64,000 bases of DNA from Flagellimonas zhangzhouensis (lineage in GTDB: Bacteria; Bacteroidota; Bacteroidia; Flavobacteriales; Flavobacteriaceae): contig NZ_FNKI01000002.1 of assembly GCF_900102925.1 (NCBI RefSeq), forward strand, positions 124,001 through 188,000, read 5' to 3'. Positions within the stretch are counted from its first letter, which is position 1. Each line of letters starts with the position of its first letter. Below are positions 8,176 through 16,905 of this stretch, piece by piece. The position numbers and the translations under genes are program-made. The notes under the pieces were generated by a model. That model made no database searches. It was not told the DNA's origin and saw only the letters and a program-made list of their open reading frames with translations.

Positions 8176-9600
8176 TTTTATGGAAGTCATAACGGTGCTT
8201 TCGGAATGCTTCAATAGGTAAGCGGCCAAAATCCCATCAGTTTCAATGGTGTTTTTTTGGGGTGTTATAAAAGCTTCAATATCCTCTAGGTTAGAAATAT
8301 CAACATCATTTTCAATAAAGCCATAGCCTTTGTACAATCCATCAGCAATGAGGACAACAGCACTTTCTGTTGCATCCCTACCTTTTTCCTTGATTACTTT
8401 TACATCCGAAGCCAATAATTTCATATGTTCGACAGCTTGGCTAACCTTTTCGTTGTAATCGTCTACCGATTCTTCACCCCTGCAAATACCCTCGCAAGTG
8501 GTAATGGAATGATGAGAACAGGGCGTATTCGTCTGCTGTAAATGGCAATATTTTGGACAGAGCGAAAAATGCTTGCACAATTCTTCCAAATAGGCCCTGC
8601 AATCGGTTTGGTTGTAAAATATTTTAAGTGGTCTGGGAATTCCCTTTAGGGTGTTGAACGCTAAATGGGAAATTCCATTTCGATCCTCATATTCAAAAAT
8701 GGCGTATTGACGGACCGTACGTTTTTGTGCTCGATTATAGGGCGGGAACAATCGTTTTATTTCAGCGGATTCCATGAGCAAGGCCACCAATTCGCTTCCT
8801 GAAAGTTTGAAATCGATATGGGTGGTTTCCGAGCACATCTGGATTTCCTTTTTACTCTTGTCGTAAAAATGACCCAACACCCTTTTTTTTAGGTTGATGG
8901 CTTTCCCAACATAAATGATTTCCCCTTTTTGGTTTTTGAAATAATAAATACCAGATTTGGAGGGAATGGCATCAAAAACGGATTTCGGTAGGTGAGGAGG
9001 AAGTGTTGCTTCTTGACTTCGTGCATTCAAGAATTTTTTAAAAACCGTATCGGCATCAGGTGAGCTCAACAATTTTTCAAAAAGAAGTACGGTGGCATGT
9101 GCATCCCCACGAGCACGGTGACGATCTTGAAGTGGAATATCCACAGCAGAACACAATTTTCCCAAACTGTAGGAACGTAGTCCAGGAATCAAAGTTCTGG
9201 ATAAGCGGACGGTACACAATTTTTTTCGCGTAAAGTCCACCCCAATTTGGCGAAACTCTTCTTTGATCACGCCATAATCGAAGTTGACCGAGTGGGCGAC
9301 AAAAATGCAATTTTCGGTGAGCTCTAAAATATTTTGGGAAATTTCAGCAAAAGTAGGTGCGTTTTGCACCATTTGATCATCAATTCCTGTCAACCCAGTA
9401 ATAAAATACGGGATTGGTGCCAAAGGATTTACCAAACTCGTGAATTCGTCCACAATAGTGTTTCCATCATATTTAAAAATGGAAATCTCGGTAATCTTGT
9501 TCCCTTTGATTCCGTTGCCAGTGGTTTCTATGTCGATAATGGTATACAACCCCGAAAATAATTTTGTTTTGAAATTATAGATTAACCTTTCAGCTTCCAA
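8173..9600 (-). CDS. DEDDh exonuclease fused to GIY-YIG nuclease domain (DnaQ-UvrC/Cho-like)
   Basis: A two-nuclease fusion of 475 residues. Residues 14-180 are a DnaQ-like 3'-5' exonuclease: DIETTG near 23, the AHSVNFD block near 97 and HRARGDAH near 160. Residues 208-290 are a GIY-YIG domain (SGIYYFKNQKGEIIYVGKA), as in UvrC N-terminus and Cho. The remainder contains several Cys and His residues (about 340-370). The architecture is annotated in many Bacteroidota as a polymerase III epsilon-like or excinuclease-related protein and is thought to act in DNA repair. It stands alone, convergent with aceA. Confidence 0.88.
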   Translation of the reverse strand: MEAERLIYNFKTKLFSGLYTIIDIETTGNGIKGNKITEISIFKYDGNTIVDEFTSLVNPLAPIPYFITGLTGIDDQMVQNAPTFAEISQNILELTENCIFVAHSVNFDYGVIKEEFRQIGVDFTRKKLCTVRLSRTLIPGLRSYSLGKLCSAVDIPLQDRHRARGDAHATVLLFEKLLSSPDADTVFKKFLNARSQEATLPPHLPKSVFDAIPSKSGIYYFKNQKGEIIYVGKAINLKKRVLGHFYDKSKKEIQMCSETTHIDFKLSGSELVALLMESAEIKRLFPPYNRAQKRTVRQYAIFEYEDRNGISHLAFNTLKGIPRPLKIFYNQTDCRAYLEELCKHFSLCPKYCHLQQTNTPCSHHSITTCEGICRGEESVDDYNEKVSQAVEHMKLLASDVKVIKEKGRDATESAVVLIADGLYKGYGFIENDVDISNLEDIEAFITPQKNTIETDGILAAYLLKHSESTVMTSIK

Positions 9601-9650
9601 ATTAAGATGCTAAAATGGTTGTGGTTAATTAAGTGGGGTTGGTAAAAGAA

Positions 9651-10388
9651 TTAGATCTTAAAACTAAAACCGTCTTCTTGAACTTTCTTTTCGTATTTCT
9701 CTTTGTCGAAAATGTAGAGGTAGGCTCCTTTTCTTGAAACTGACATATCTTTTTCATCAAGCTTTACCAAAATGTCCAAAGAATTTATCTTGTTGATGAA
9801 GTTTCGCTTGTCCAGTTTCTTGTCCAGAATGGATTCATACAAGTTTTGCAATTGACGCATGGTGAATTTCTCGGGCAACAATTCAAATCCGATTGGTTTG
9901 GTCAAGGCACGACGTCTTAAACGCGCTTTCGCCTTTCGAACCATTTCATTGTGGTCAAATATCAAATCTGGGGCATCTTTGATGTCGAACCAATGTGCGG
10001 CATCAATTTGAATACCATCAAAACGGTGGCTGTCCACATCAATCAAGGCAAAATAGGCTACGGATATAGTTCGCTGCCCAGGGTCCCTGTCAATTTTACT
10101 GTATGTATGGAGTTGCTCCAGATAAACATCGTTTAAACCAGTAAGGGTTTCCAGCACCCGATCGGCAGCTTGGTCCAGGTCCTCGTTCTTCTTGAGGAAT
10201 CCACCAATAAGCGACCATTTGCCTTTTTCTGGTTCAAAATTCCTTTTGATCAACAATATTTTAAGGCGTTCTTTTTCAAACCCAAAAATAATACAGTCAA
10301 CTGCCAGTAAAACCTGGTCTTCCTTTTGGTAATAATTAAGATGCATGCCCAAGTTTTCTTTAACCTCTAAATCTTCAACCGTTTTCAT
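9651..10388 (-). CDS. araR: AraR-type NUDIX-derived transcriptional regulator of arabinose use
   Basis: A 245-residue protein with an N-terminal NUDIX domain (about 22-155) and a C-terminal winged-helix domain (about 165-230), the layout of NrtR and of the Bacteroides AraR regulator of L-arabinose genes. The Nudix box is degenerate: GGFLKKNEDLDQAADRV is followed by LETLTG where RELxEExG would be catalytic, so it is probably a sugar sensor and not a hydrolase. It is divergent from susC of an arabinan locus that ends in araBDA, which fits an arabinose-responsive repressor. The assignment rests on domain layout and context; ligand binding is not shown. Confidence 0.85.
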   Translation of the reverse strand: MKTVEDLEVKENLGMHLNYYQKEDQVLLAVDCIIFGFEKERLKILLIKRNFEPEKGKWSLIGGFLKKNEDLDQAADRVLETLTGLNDVYLEQLHTYSKIDRDPGQRTISVAYFALIDVDSHRFDGIQIDAAHWFDIKDAPDLIFDHNEMVRKAKARLRRRALTKPIGFELLPEKFTMRQLQNLYESILDKKLDKRNFINKINSLDILVKLDEKDMSVSRKGAYLYIFDKEKYEKKVQEDGFSFKI

Positions 10389-10565
10389 AAAAGTTAAAAG
10401 TCCTAAAACTAAAATATTTAAACAAATATCTAGCGCAGAAAGTCTAAAATAAGATTACAAGTGTTAAAATTACATTTTTTTAACGAAATGTTTGCATTTC
10501 TAATTTTTCTTCCCTTATTTTGAATGTGTAAAATGCACACTTAATAAATAAGTAAACTAAACAAC
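10389..10565. promoter_or_regulatory. araR-susC divergent promoter with inverted repeat
   Basis: A promoter for susC is visible: TTTG at 10491-10494, a 20-bp gap, and TTATTTTG at 10515-10522 (one mismatch to TAnnTTTG). GTTAAAA (10463-10469) and TTTTAAC (10478-10484) form a 22-bp inverted repeat with an 8-base gap just upstream of the -33 element; a weaker repeat, TGTG (10525-10528) and CACA (10536-10539), sits near the expected transcription start. These are candidate AraR operators. The ATG of susC lies about 37 bases beyond the expected start. Confidence 0.55.
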
Positions 10566-13500
10566 ATGCTAACAAACACACAACTACTGAAGAAGAAGTT
10601 GGGTATTTTAAGTCGTATTTGGCTACTCCCAATTTTCTTCCTTTTTCTTGGTTTGCAAGGGCAAGCGCAAGATTTGACTATCACTGGGGTAGTATCGGAA
10701 GCTGCCACAGGTACGCCAATTCCAGGGGTCAACATTTTAGTTAAGGGTACTACCAATGGTGTGGTTACCGATTTTGATGGTAATTATGCTATTAAAGCTG
10801 CTACAGGAGATGTGCTTATCTTTTCTTATGTAGGGTTTGAATCACAAGAAATTGTTGTTGGTTCCAGTTCCGCAATCGATGTAGGGATGGTTGAAGATAC
10901 CAACGAATTGGATGAAGTCGTAATTATTGGTTACGGTTCTCAGAAAAAATCGGATTTGACCGGTTCTGTTGCCGTGGTTGATACCGAGGATGCCAAAAAA
11001 TTGGTGACCCACGATGTTGCCAAAATGATTCAAGGACAGGCGCCTGGGGTTACCGTACAATCTTCAGGTGAGCCTGGAGGTTTTGTGAACATTAAAATTA
11101 GAGGTATCAGTTCTTTTAGTAACAACAACCCGCTTTTTGTGGTTGACGGTATGTTGGTGGATGATCCTTTTGATTTTGCTACTGGTGAAATCGAATCCAT
11201 TCAGGTTTTAAAAGATGCATCTTCAGCTGCCATTTATGGGGTAAGGGGTGCCAATGGGGTAATTATCATCACTACCAAAAAAGGATCTGAGGGCAAACTG
11301 GATATTACCTATAAAAGTTCCATTGGTTTTCAGAATGTAACCAAAACCATTCCATTGACTGACCGTGTGGGATATCAAAACATAACCAATGCGGCTTATG
11401 TAAATTCAGGTCAGGCAATTTTGCCAGGGAACGACTCAACCAATCCATTGTTCATCGATAATGTGAGCACAAATTGGCAAGATGAAGCCTATCGTACTGG
11501 AGTTTTGGAGAATCATTCATTGACATTTACGGGAGGTTCATCTTTGATCAACTACAACTTGAACGTGGATTACTTTAAAAATACAGGTTATTTGAGAACG
11601 CCTCAGGCTTATGAGCGTTATTCCACTGTTTTGAATCTTGGTGGTGCAAAAGGAAAATTCTCTTATGGTTCTAGATTGAGCTATACGCGTTCCGATAAGG
11701 AAAACTTCAATGAGTATTTGGCAGGGACATCTTCCATCATCAACTTATTGCAAGCCATTCCAACTATGCCAGTTTATGATGAAAATCGTTTGGGAGGATA
11801 TGGTGGTGCCGATAACCTAACACAAAGAGCCATTACTTTGAACGTTATTGGGTACAACAATTTGATCACCAATGAAAACTTGAGAAATCGTTTCGCAGGT
11901 AACATTTGGGGAGAATATGAAATTATCAAAGGCTTGAAATATACATTGAGAGCCAGTTATGACCGATTGGATTGGCATGATAGATACTTTAACCCGCCAA
12001 GTGATTTGGGTTGGTATTACATTACCACTCCTGATGAAGCTGCTTTGAACGTGAACACGGGAAACAGAACCCGTACCGTTGTAGATAACCTTTTGGCCTA
12101 CGATGTGGATTTGGGAAAACATAACATTAGCGCGCTTTTGGGTTGGATCCAACAAAGAGACGATTTTTACAGACACACTTCACGCGCCGTTGGGTATGAT
12201 GTAGAAACCATTCCACAATTGAACTATGGTGCTTCACAAAGTGCTGCTGAATTTCAAACCACACAAACAGCTGTGTCATACATTAGTCGTTTAAATTATG
12301 GTTATGATGACAAGTATTTGGTAACGGCCAACTTTAGAAGGGATAAAACCTCTTTGTTCCGTGAAGAATTAAATACTGGTGATTACTATTCCTTCTCTGG
12401 AGCATGGAAAGTGCACAATGAAAGCTGGGTGAACCTTCCAGATTGGTGGGAAACTTTAAAAGTTAGAGGAGGTTATGGAGTGTTGGGTAACAATACCGTA
12501 GCGCCATATGCCTATTCACCAACAGTAAATGCATTTGCAAATTACGTTTTTAACAACGAATTGGTTAATGGTACCACAGTTGTTACGGCAACCGATCCGA
12601 ACTTGAAATGGGAGGATACAAAAACGGTGAATGCAGCCATCGAAGTGGGAATGTTCAATAACAAACTTCAGTTTTCTGCAGAATACTTTGAGAAGAAATC
12701 CACCGATATTTTGGCAGATGTTCCACTTCCATTATCATCAGGTTCCATTAACTCTGCATGGGGTGTAGTGGTTCGTAAAAATGCTGCCGATGTAAAAAAC
12801 AATGGTATGGAATTTACCATGTCATACAACAACCAAGATCACGAATTCAAATACAATATTTCAGCGAACTTAGGTACGCTGAAAAACGAAGTATTGCGAA
12901 TCGGTGAAAACGACAACCCAATTTCAGTAGGGGAACACCGCACAGAAGTAGGTCGTTCCATTGGAGAAATCTATGCTTATGAAACTGACGGGTTGTTCCA
13001 AAGTCAAGAAGAAATTGATGCACATGCATCACAACCTGGTGCACAGCCTGGGGATGTAAAATTCAAGGATTTGAACAACGATGGATTTATCAATGATGAG
13101 GATAGAAGCTTCCAAGGGGTTACCATTCCAAAATACAGCTACGGTCTAAACTTTAGCGCCGATTACAAAAACTTTGATTTCTCCATGTTCTGGCAAGGTC
13201 AAGGGGGTAACAAAATTTACAATGGTACCTACAATGCTTTAATGATTGGCGGGTTGTTGAACCATCACACAGATATGTTGGATTACTGGACGCCTACCAA
13301 TACCGATACCAACATTCCAAGACCAGATGTAACAGAGGCCAATGCCAATGCAAGGTCTTCCGATAGATTTGTTGAAAAAGGAGATTACATCCGTTTACAG
13401 ACCATTCAATTGGGTTATGTGATTCCAACGGAAAAAATCGCTTTCCTTAACCATATGAGGGTTTATGTTTCTGCACAAAACCTTCTTACCATAACCAATT

Positions 13501-13613
13501 ATAGAGGTTATGATCCAGACTTTGCCAGTGACGGATTGTTCAGAAGAGGATTCGAATTTGGTTCTTTTCCAAATCCAAGAACATTGTCCTTAGGAATGGA
13601 AGTGAAATTTTAA
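10566..13613 (+). CDS. susC: SusC/RagA family TonB-linked outer membrane receptor
   Basis: The outer-membrane importer of arabino-oligosaccharides, 1015 residues. A signal peptide ends at LQGQAQ (about residue 35). A carboxypeptidase-regulatory-like domain follows (about 36-110; GVVTDFDGNY). A TonB-box-like DEVVIIGYG lies near residue 118, then the plug domain (about 125-230), including PLFVVDGMLVDD and the SusC signature DASSAAIYGVRGANGVIII, then the beta-barrel. It is the first gene of the arabinan locus, 20 nt upstream of susD, and is divergent from araR. Substrate is inferred from the adjacent hydrolases. Confidence 0.95.
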   Translation: MLTNTQLLKKKLGILSRIWLLPIFFLFLGLQGQAQDLTITGVVSEAATGTPIPGVNILVKGTTNGVVTDFDGNYAIKAATGDVLIFSYVGFESQEIVVGSSSAIDVGMVEDTNELDEVVIIGYGSQKKSDLTGSVAVVDTEDAKKLVTHDVAKMIQGQAPGVTVQSSGEPGGFVNIKIRGISSFSNNNPLFVVDGMLVDDPFDFATGEIESIQVLKDASSAAIYGVRGANGVIIITTKKGSEGKLDITYKSSIGFQNVTKTIPLTDRVGYQNITNAAYVNSGQAILPGNDSTNPLFIDNVSTNWQDEAYRTGVLENHSLTFTGGSSLINYNLNVDYFKNTGYLRTPQAYERYSTVLNLGGAKGKFSYGSRLSYTRSDKENFNEYLAGTSSIINLLQAIPTMPVYDENRLGGYGGADNLTQRAITLNVIGYNNLITNENLRNRFAGNIWGEYEIIKGLKYTLRASYDRLDWHDRYFNPPSDLGWYYITTPDEAALNVNTGNRTRTVVDNLLAYDVDLGKHNISALLGWIQQRDDFYRHTSRAVGYDVETIPQLNYGASQSAAEFQTTQTAVSYISRLNYGYDDKYLVTANFRRDKTSLFREELNTGDYYSFSGAWKVHNESWVNLPDWWETLKVRGGYGVLGNNTVAPYAYSPTVNAFANYVFNNELVNGTTVVTATDPNLKWEDTKTVNAAIEVGMFNNKLQFSAEYFEKKSTDILADVPLPLSSGSINSAWGVVVRKNAADVKNNGMEFTMSYNNQDHEFKYNISANLGTLKNEVLRIGENDNPISVGEHRTEVGRSIGEIYAYETDGLFQSQEEIDAHASQPGAQPGDVKFKDLNNDGFINDEDRSFQGVTIPKYSYGLNFSADYKNFDFSMFWQGQGGNKIYNGTYNALMIGGLLNHHTDMLDYWTPTNTDTNIPRPDVTEANANARSSDRFVEKGDYIRLQTIQLGYVIPTEKIAFLNHMRVYVSAQNLLTITNYRGYDPDFASDGLFRRGFEFGSFPNPRTLSLGMEVKF

Positions 13614-13633
13614 TCATCTGAAATTAAGCAAAC

Positions 13634-15199
13634 ATGTACACAAAAATATTTAAACAACTAGGATTGATCGCAGTTTCAGGTCTGTTGATGACCAGCTGTG
13701 TGAAAGAAGAAGACTTGGTTCAGGTAAACCCTAACGAACAATCAGAAGAGTCGTTTTGGGAAACCGATGAAGATGCGCTAAAAGGTGTAAATGCCATTTA
13801 TAGCAGCATGATGATCGATGGAACCTATATGCGAAGCACACAGATGCTTTTGGATCTTAAAGACGACGGAACACGAAGTAACAGTCCATGGGCTGCTATG
13901 GCCAATGTTGGTAAATTCAACTCCAGTATTGCCGATGAGGCCATTTACGGTTGGACGTATCGTGATTTCTATCAAGGCATTTTTAGGGCCAATCAGGTTT
14001 TTGACAATATAGAAGGTATCGAGTTCGAGGATGGAGCCCTAAAGAATAGAATTTTGGGTCAAGCACATTTTTTAAGAGGCTTGTATATGTTCCATATGGT
14101 GAATTTCTTTAGAAATGTTCCCGTTCCTTTGAGCAATGAAACCTTGGTGCACGAACAAAAAACGCAAGAAGAAGGCTGGGCACAAGTTATAGCCGATCTT
14201 CAGGCTGCTGCAGATTTATTGCCTGTTTCATATGATAATGTTAGTGGTCCAGACCAAGGAGATACTGGTCGTGCAACTAGGGGCGCTGCCTTGGCATATT
14301 TAGGCAAAGCCCAATTGTTCAATCAAGATTTTAGCGCTGCAAGAGATACCTTCAAACAAGTAATCGATTTAGGTATTTACGCTTTGGTTCCAAACTACGC
14401 GGACAATTTTACCACTGCCAATGAAAATAACAGTGAATCCATTTTCGAAATTCAATTTAGCAGAGATGCTGGTGGAGTTGACTTAAGTTGGGGTAGTGTT
14501 CCTGTAGCGAGCTGGAGTAGAACTACTGCACGTGCCATTACCTATGCACCACGTAATTTTGGTTGGACGGATGCGCAACCCACTTGGGCGTTGTTCAACG
14601 ACTTTATGTCAGAACGTACAGTGGATGACGAGCAAGATCCAAGGTTAAATGTGACCATAGCTTGGAACGATCCTGATGGGTATCAACTTTACGGGCATGA
14701 ATTTTCTGAATTCTATGCTGCCAACGAAGCTGATTTGAACGACTTGTTCATCAACAAATACCAAAATTCTGATGGAAGTAGAGCCGATGAATACGATTGG
14801 CGCTCAGGAATCAACGAAAGATTGATGCGCTATGCAGATGTTTTGTTGATGTATGCAGAAACCTTGAATGAAACAGGAGCAACAGGAGAAGCGTATACCT
14901 ATATTCAAATGGTGAGAGATCGTGTAAACCTTCCTAACCTTCAAGATGTAAAACCTGGAATGTCGCAAGCAGAAATGCGTGATCAAATTGCACACGAAAG
15001 ATTCTTGGAGTTTGCATTGGAAGGTCATAGGTTCGACGATATCAGACGTTGGGGCTGGTTGGAAGATCCTACCAAATTAGCTTGGTTGCAATCACGTGAT
15101 GCAGAGTTCGACACCTACGTTGCAGGAAGAGAATATTTTCCCATACCACAATCTGAAGTGGATAACAACCCTGGCATGGAACAAAACCCAGGATATTAA
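13634..15199 (+). CDS. susD: SusD/RagB family glycan-binding lipoprotein
   Basis: The surface lipoprotein partner of SusC; captures oligosaccharide and closes the barrel as a lid. It has 521 residues with a lipobox, LLMTSC, at residues 18-23. TPR-like helical features are visible: ILGQAHFLRGLYMFHMVNFF near 135 and RGAALAYLGKAQLFNQ near 217. The C-terminal RagB/SusD block includes LEFALEGHRFDDIRRWGW, and the protein ends with YFPIPQSEVDNNPGMEQNPGY-like sequence typical of the family. It is 20 nt downstream of susC and followed by a strong hairpin that separates the SusCD unit from the hydrolases. Confidence 0.95.
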   Translation: MYTKIFKQLGLIAVSGLLMTSCVKEEDLVQVNPNEQSEESFWETDEDALKGVNAIYSSMMIDGTYMRSTQMLLDLKDDGTRSNSPWAAMANVGKFNSSIADEAIYGWTYRDFYQGIFRANQVFDNIEGIEFEDGALKNRILGQAHFLRGLYMFHMVNFFRNVPVPLSNETLVHEQKTQEEGWAQVIADLQAAADLLPVSYDNVSGPDQGDTGRATRGAALAYLGKAQLFNQDFSAARDTFKQVIDLGIYALVPNYADNFTTANENNSESIFEIQFSRDAGGVDLSWGSVPVASWSRTTARAITYAPRNFGWTDAQPTWALFNDFMSERTVDDEQDPRLNVTIAWNDPDGYQLYGHEFSEFYAANEADLNDLFINKYQNSDGSRADEYDWRSGINERLMRYADVLLMYAETLNETGATGEAYTYIQMVRDRVNLPNLQDVKPGMSQAEMRDQIAHERFLEFALEGHRFDDIRRWGWLEDPTKLAWLQSRDAEFDTYVAGREYFPIPQSEVDNNPGMEQNPGY

Positions 15200-15239
15200 A
15201 ATAGTGCATACTCATATGGGTTAGTTTAGTTAATTAAGA

Positions 15240-15266
15240 GTTCCGCGCCCTTCCTAGGCGCGGAAC
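15240..15266 (+). terminator. Strong hairpin between susD and the hydrolase genes
   Basis: GTTCCGCGCC (15240-15249) and GGCGCGGAAC (15257-15266) form a perfect 10-bp GC-rich stem with a seven-base loop. What follows (ATTTATC) is only weakly T-rich, so termination is probably partial. This would give more susCD than hydrolase mRNA, or protect the susCD 3' end. No separate promoter for the downstream genes was recognised in 15267-15353. Confidence 0.65.
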
Positions 15267-15353
15267 ATTTATCTACCCAAATGAAAATGTACGGGATGAG
15301 ATATAATTTTTAAATAAAAAATGTTCAAAATCTGATTGAAATAATAAAAAGCG

Positions 15354-16898
15354 ATGAGACAAATTAAATCAATAGTAATAGCGGGTCTACTTTTAACTTT
15401 TCCAATGTTTGTGGGAGCACAGACCACGGTGAAAATTTCAGAACCCGAAGATGAAGTAATCATCAGCAAACATATTTACGGTCATTTTTCTGAACATTTG
15501 GGACGTTGTATCTATGATGGACTTTATGTAGGCCAAGAAAGTGCAATTCCCAATCAAGATGGGGTGCGTTCCGATATTATCGATGCTCTTATCGACCTAA
15601 AAATTCCTAACCTTCGTTGGCCAGGCGGATGTTTCGCCGATACCTACCACTGGAAAGATGGAGTAGGACCAAGAGAAGATAGACCTACCATGGTGAACCG
15701 TTGGTGGGGAGGGGTAACCGAAGACAACAGCTTTGGAACCCACGACTTTTTAAACTTATGTGAAACCTTGGGTGCCGAACCTTATTTGGCCGCCAATGTG
15801 GGAAGTAGTTCAGTTCAAGAATTTACCGAATATGTGGAGTACGTATTGCACAAAGGAGGAAGTCCAATGGCAGAATGGCGCAAAGAGCATGGCCGTGAAA
15901 AACCTTGGGCCGTTAAATATTGGGGAGTTGGAAACGAAATGTGGGGCTGCGGTGGAAACATGACCGCTGAGCACTATGCAAATGTATATCGCCAGTATGC
16001 GACTTTTATGACCGATTGGACCAATAGCGATGGTTTGTTTAGAATTGCCTCAGGTGCCAATGTGGATGATTACCACTGGACCGAAGTGTTGATGCGTGAT
16101 ATTCCAAAAAGTTTGATTGAAGGAGTTGCTTTGCATTCCTATTCTTTTGTGGAATGGAATGAAAAAGGTTCTTCTGTCGATTATAGTGAAGAGCAATACT
16201 TTTCTACCATGAAAACTGCTTTGATGATGGATGAGTTGATTGTGAATCACACCGCGATCATGGACAAATACGATCCAGAAAACGAAATTGCTTTGGTAGT
16301 TGATGAATGGGGTGGATGGTACGAAGTGATGGAAGGAACCAATCCAGGTTTCCTATACCAACAAAACACCATGCGCGATGCAATGATTGCAGGAACAACT
16401 TTGAACATTTTCAACAATCATGCAGATCGTGTAAAAATGGCCAACTTGGCCCAGACCGTAAACGTGCTACAAGCTGTAGTATTGACAGAAGGTGAAAAAA
16501 TGCTCTTGACACCTACCTACCACGTAATGAAAATGTACAATGTGCATCAAGATGCAACCTTGTTGCCCGTTTCTTTTGATGGCCCAACTTACGAATTTGA
16601 AGGAGAGAGCTTGCCTGCAATTTCCGCATCAGCATCAAAAAACAAAGATGGAGAAGTGCATGTTTCCTTGGTTAATATTGATGCACATAAAAGTCATACC
16701 GTAAATCTTTCGGTTGAGCAATTTGGTGCCAAAAACCTAACAGGAACAATACTTTCTTCAAAAGATTTACAAGATCACAATTCATTCGAGTCACCAGAAA
16801 TGATTGCTCCTAAAGAATTGAAATCCATCAAGGTTAAAAAGGGAGTGGTGGAAATTGAATTACCTCCATTTTCAGTATTGGTATTAAAGGCTGAATAA
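15354..16898 (+). CDS. GH51 alpha-L-arabinofuranosidase, exported
   Basis: Removes alpha-L-arabinofuranosyl units from arabinan or arabino-oligosaccharides by a retaining mechanism. It has 514 residues, like compact GH51 enzymes, but carries a signal peptide (residues 1-23, ending MFVGAQ), so it works in the periplasm or outside. The acid/base glutamate is in WGVGNEMWG near residue 193 and the nucleophile in VVDEWGGWY near 317; LRWPGGCFADTYHWKDG near 85 is the usual GH51 block. It is the first gene after the susD hairpin. The Araf linkage preference cannot be read from sequence. Confidence 0.93.
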   Translation: MRQIKSIVIAGLLLTFPMFVGAQTTVKISEPEDEVIISKHIYGHFSEHLGRCIYDGLYVGQESAIPNQDGVRSDIIDALIDLKIPNLRWPGGCFADTYHWKDGVGPREDRPTMVNRWWGGVTEDNSFGTHDFLNLCETLGAEPYLAANVGSSSVQEFTEYVEYVLHKGGSPMAEWRKEHGREKPWAVKYWGVGNEMWGCGGNMTAEHYANVYRQYATFMTDWTNSDGLFRIASGANVDDYHWTEVLMRDIPKSLIEGVALHSYSFVEWNEKGSSVDYSEEQYFSTMKTALMMDELIVNHTAIMDKYDPENEIALVVDEWGGWYEVMEGTNPGFLYQQNTMRDAMIAGTTLNIFNNHADRVKMANLAQTVNVLQAVVLTEGEKMLLTPTYHVMKMYNVHQDATLLPVSFDGPTYEFEGESLPAISASASKNKDGEVHVSLVNIDAHKSHTVNLSVEQFGAKNLTGTILSSKDLQDHNSFESPEMIAPKELKSIKVKKGVVEIELPPFSVLVLKAE

Positions 16899-16905
16899 AA
16901 TAAGA

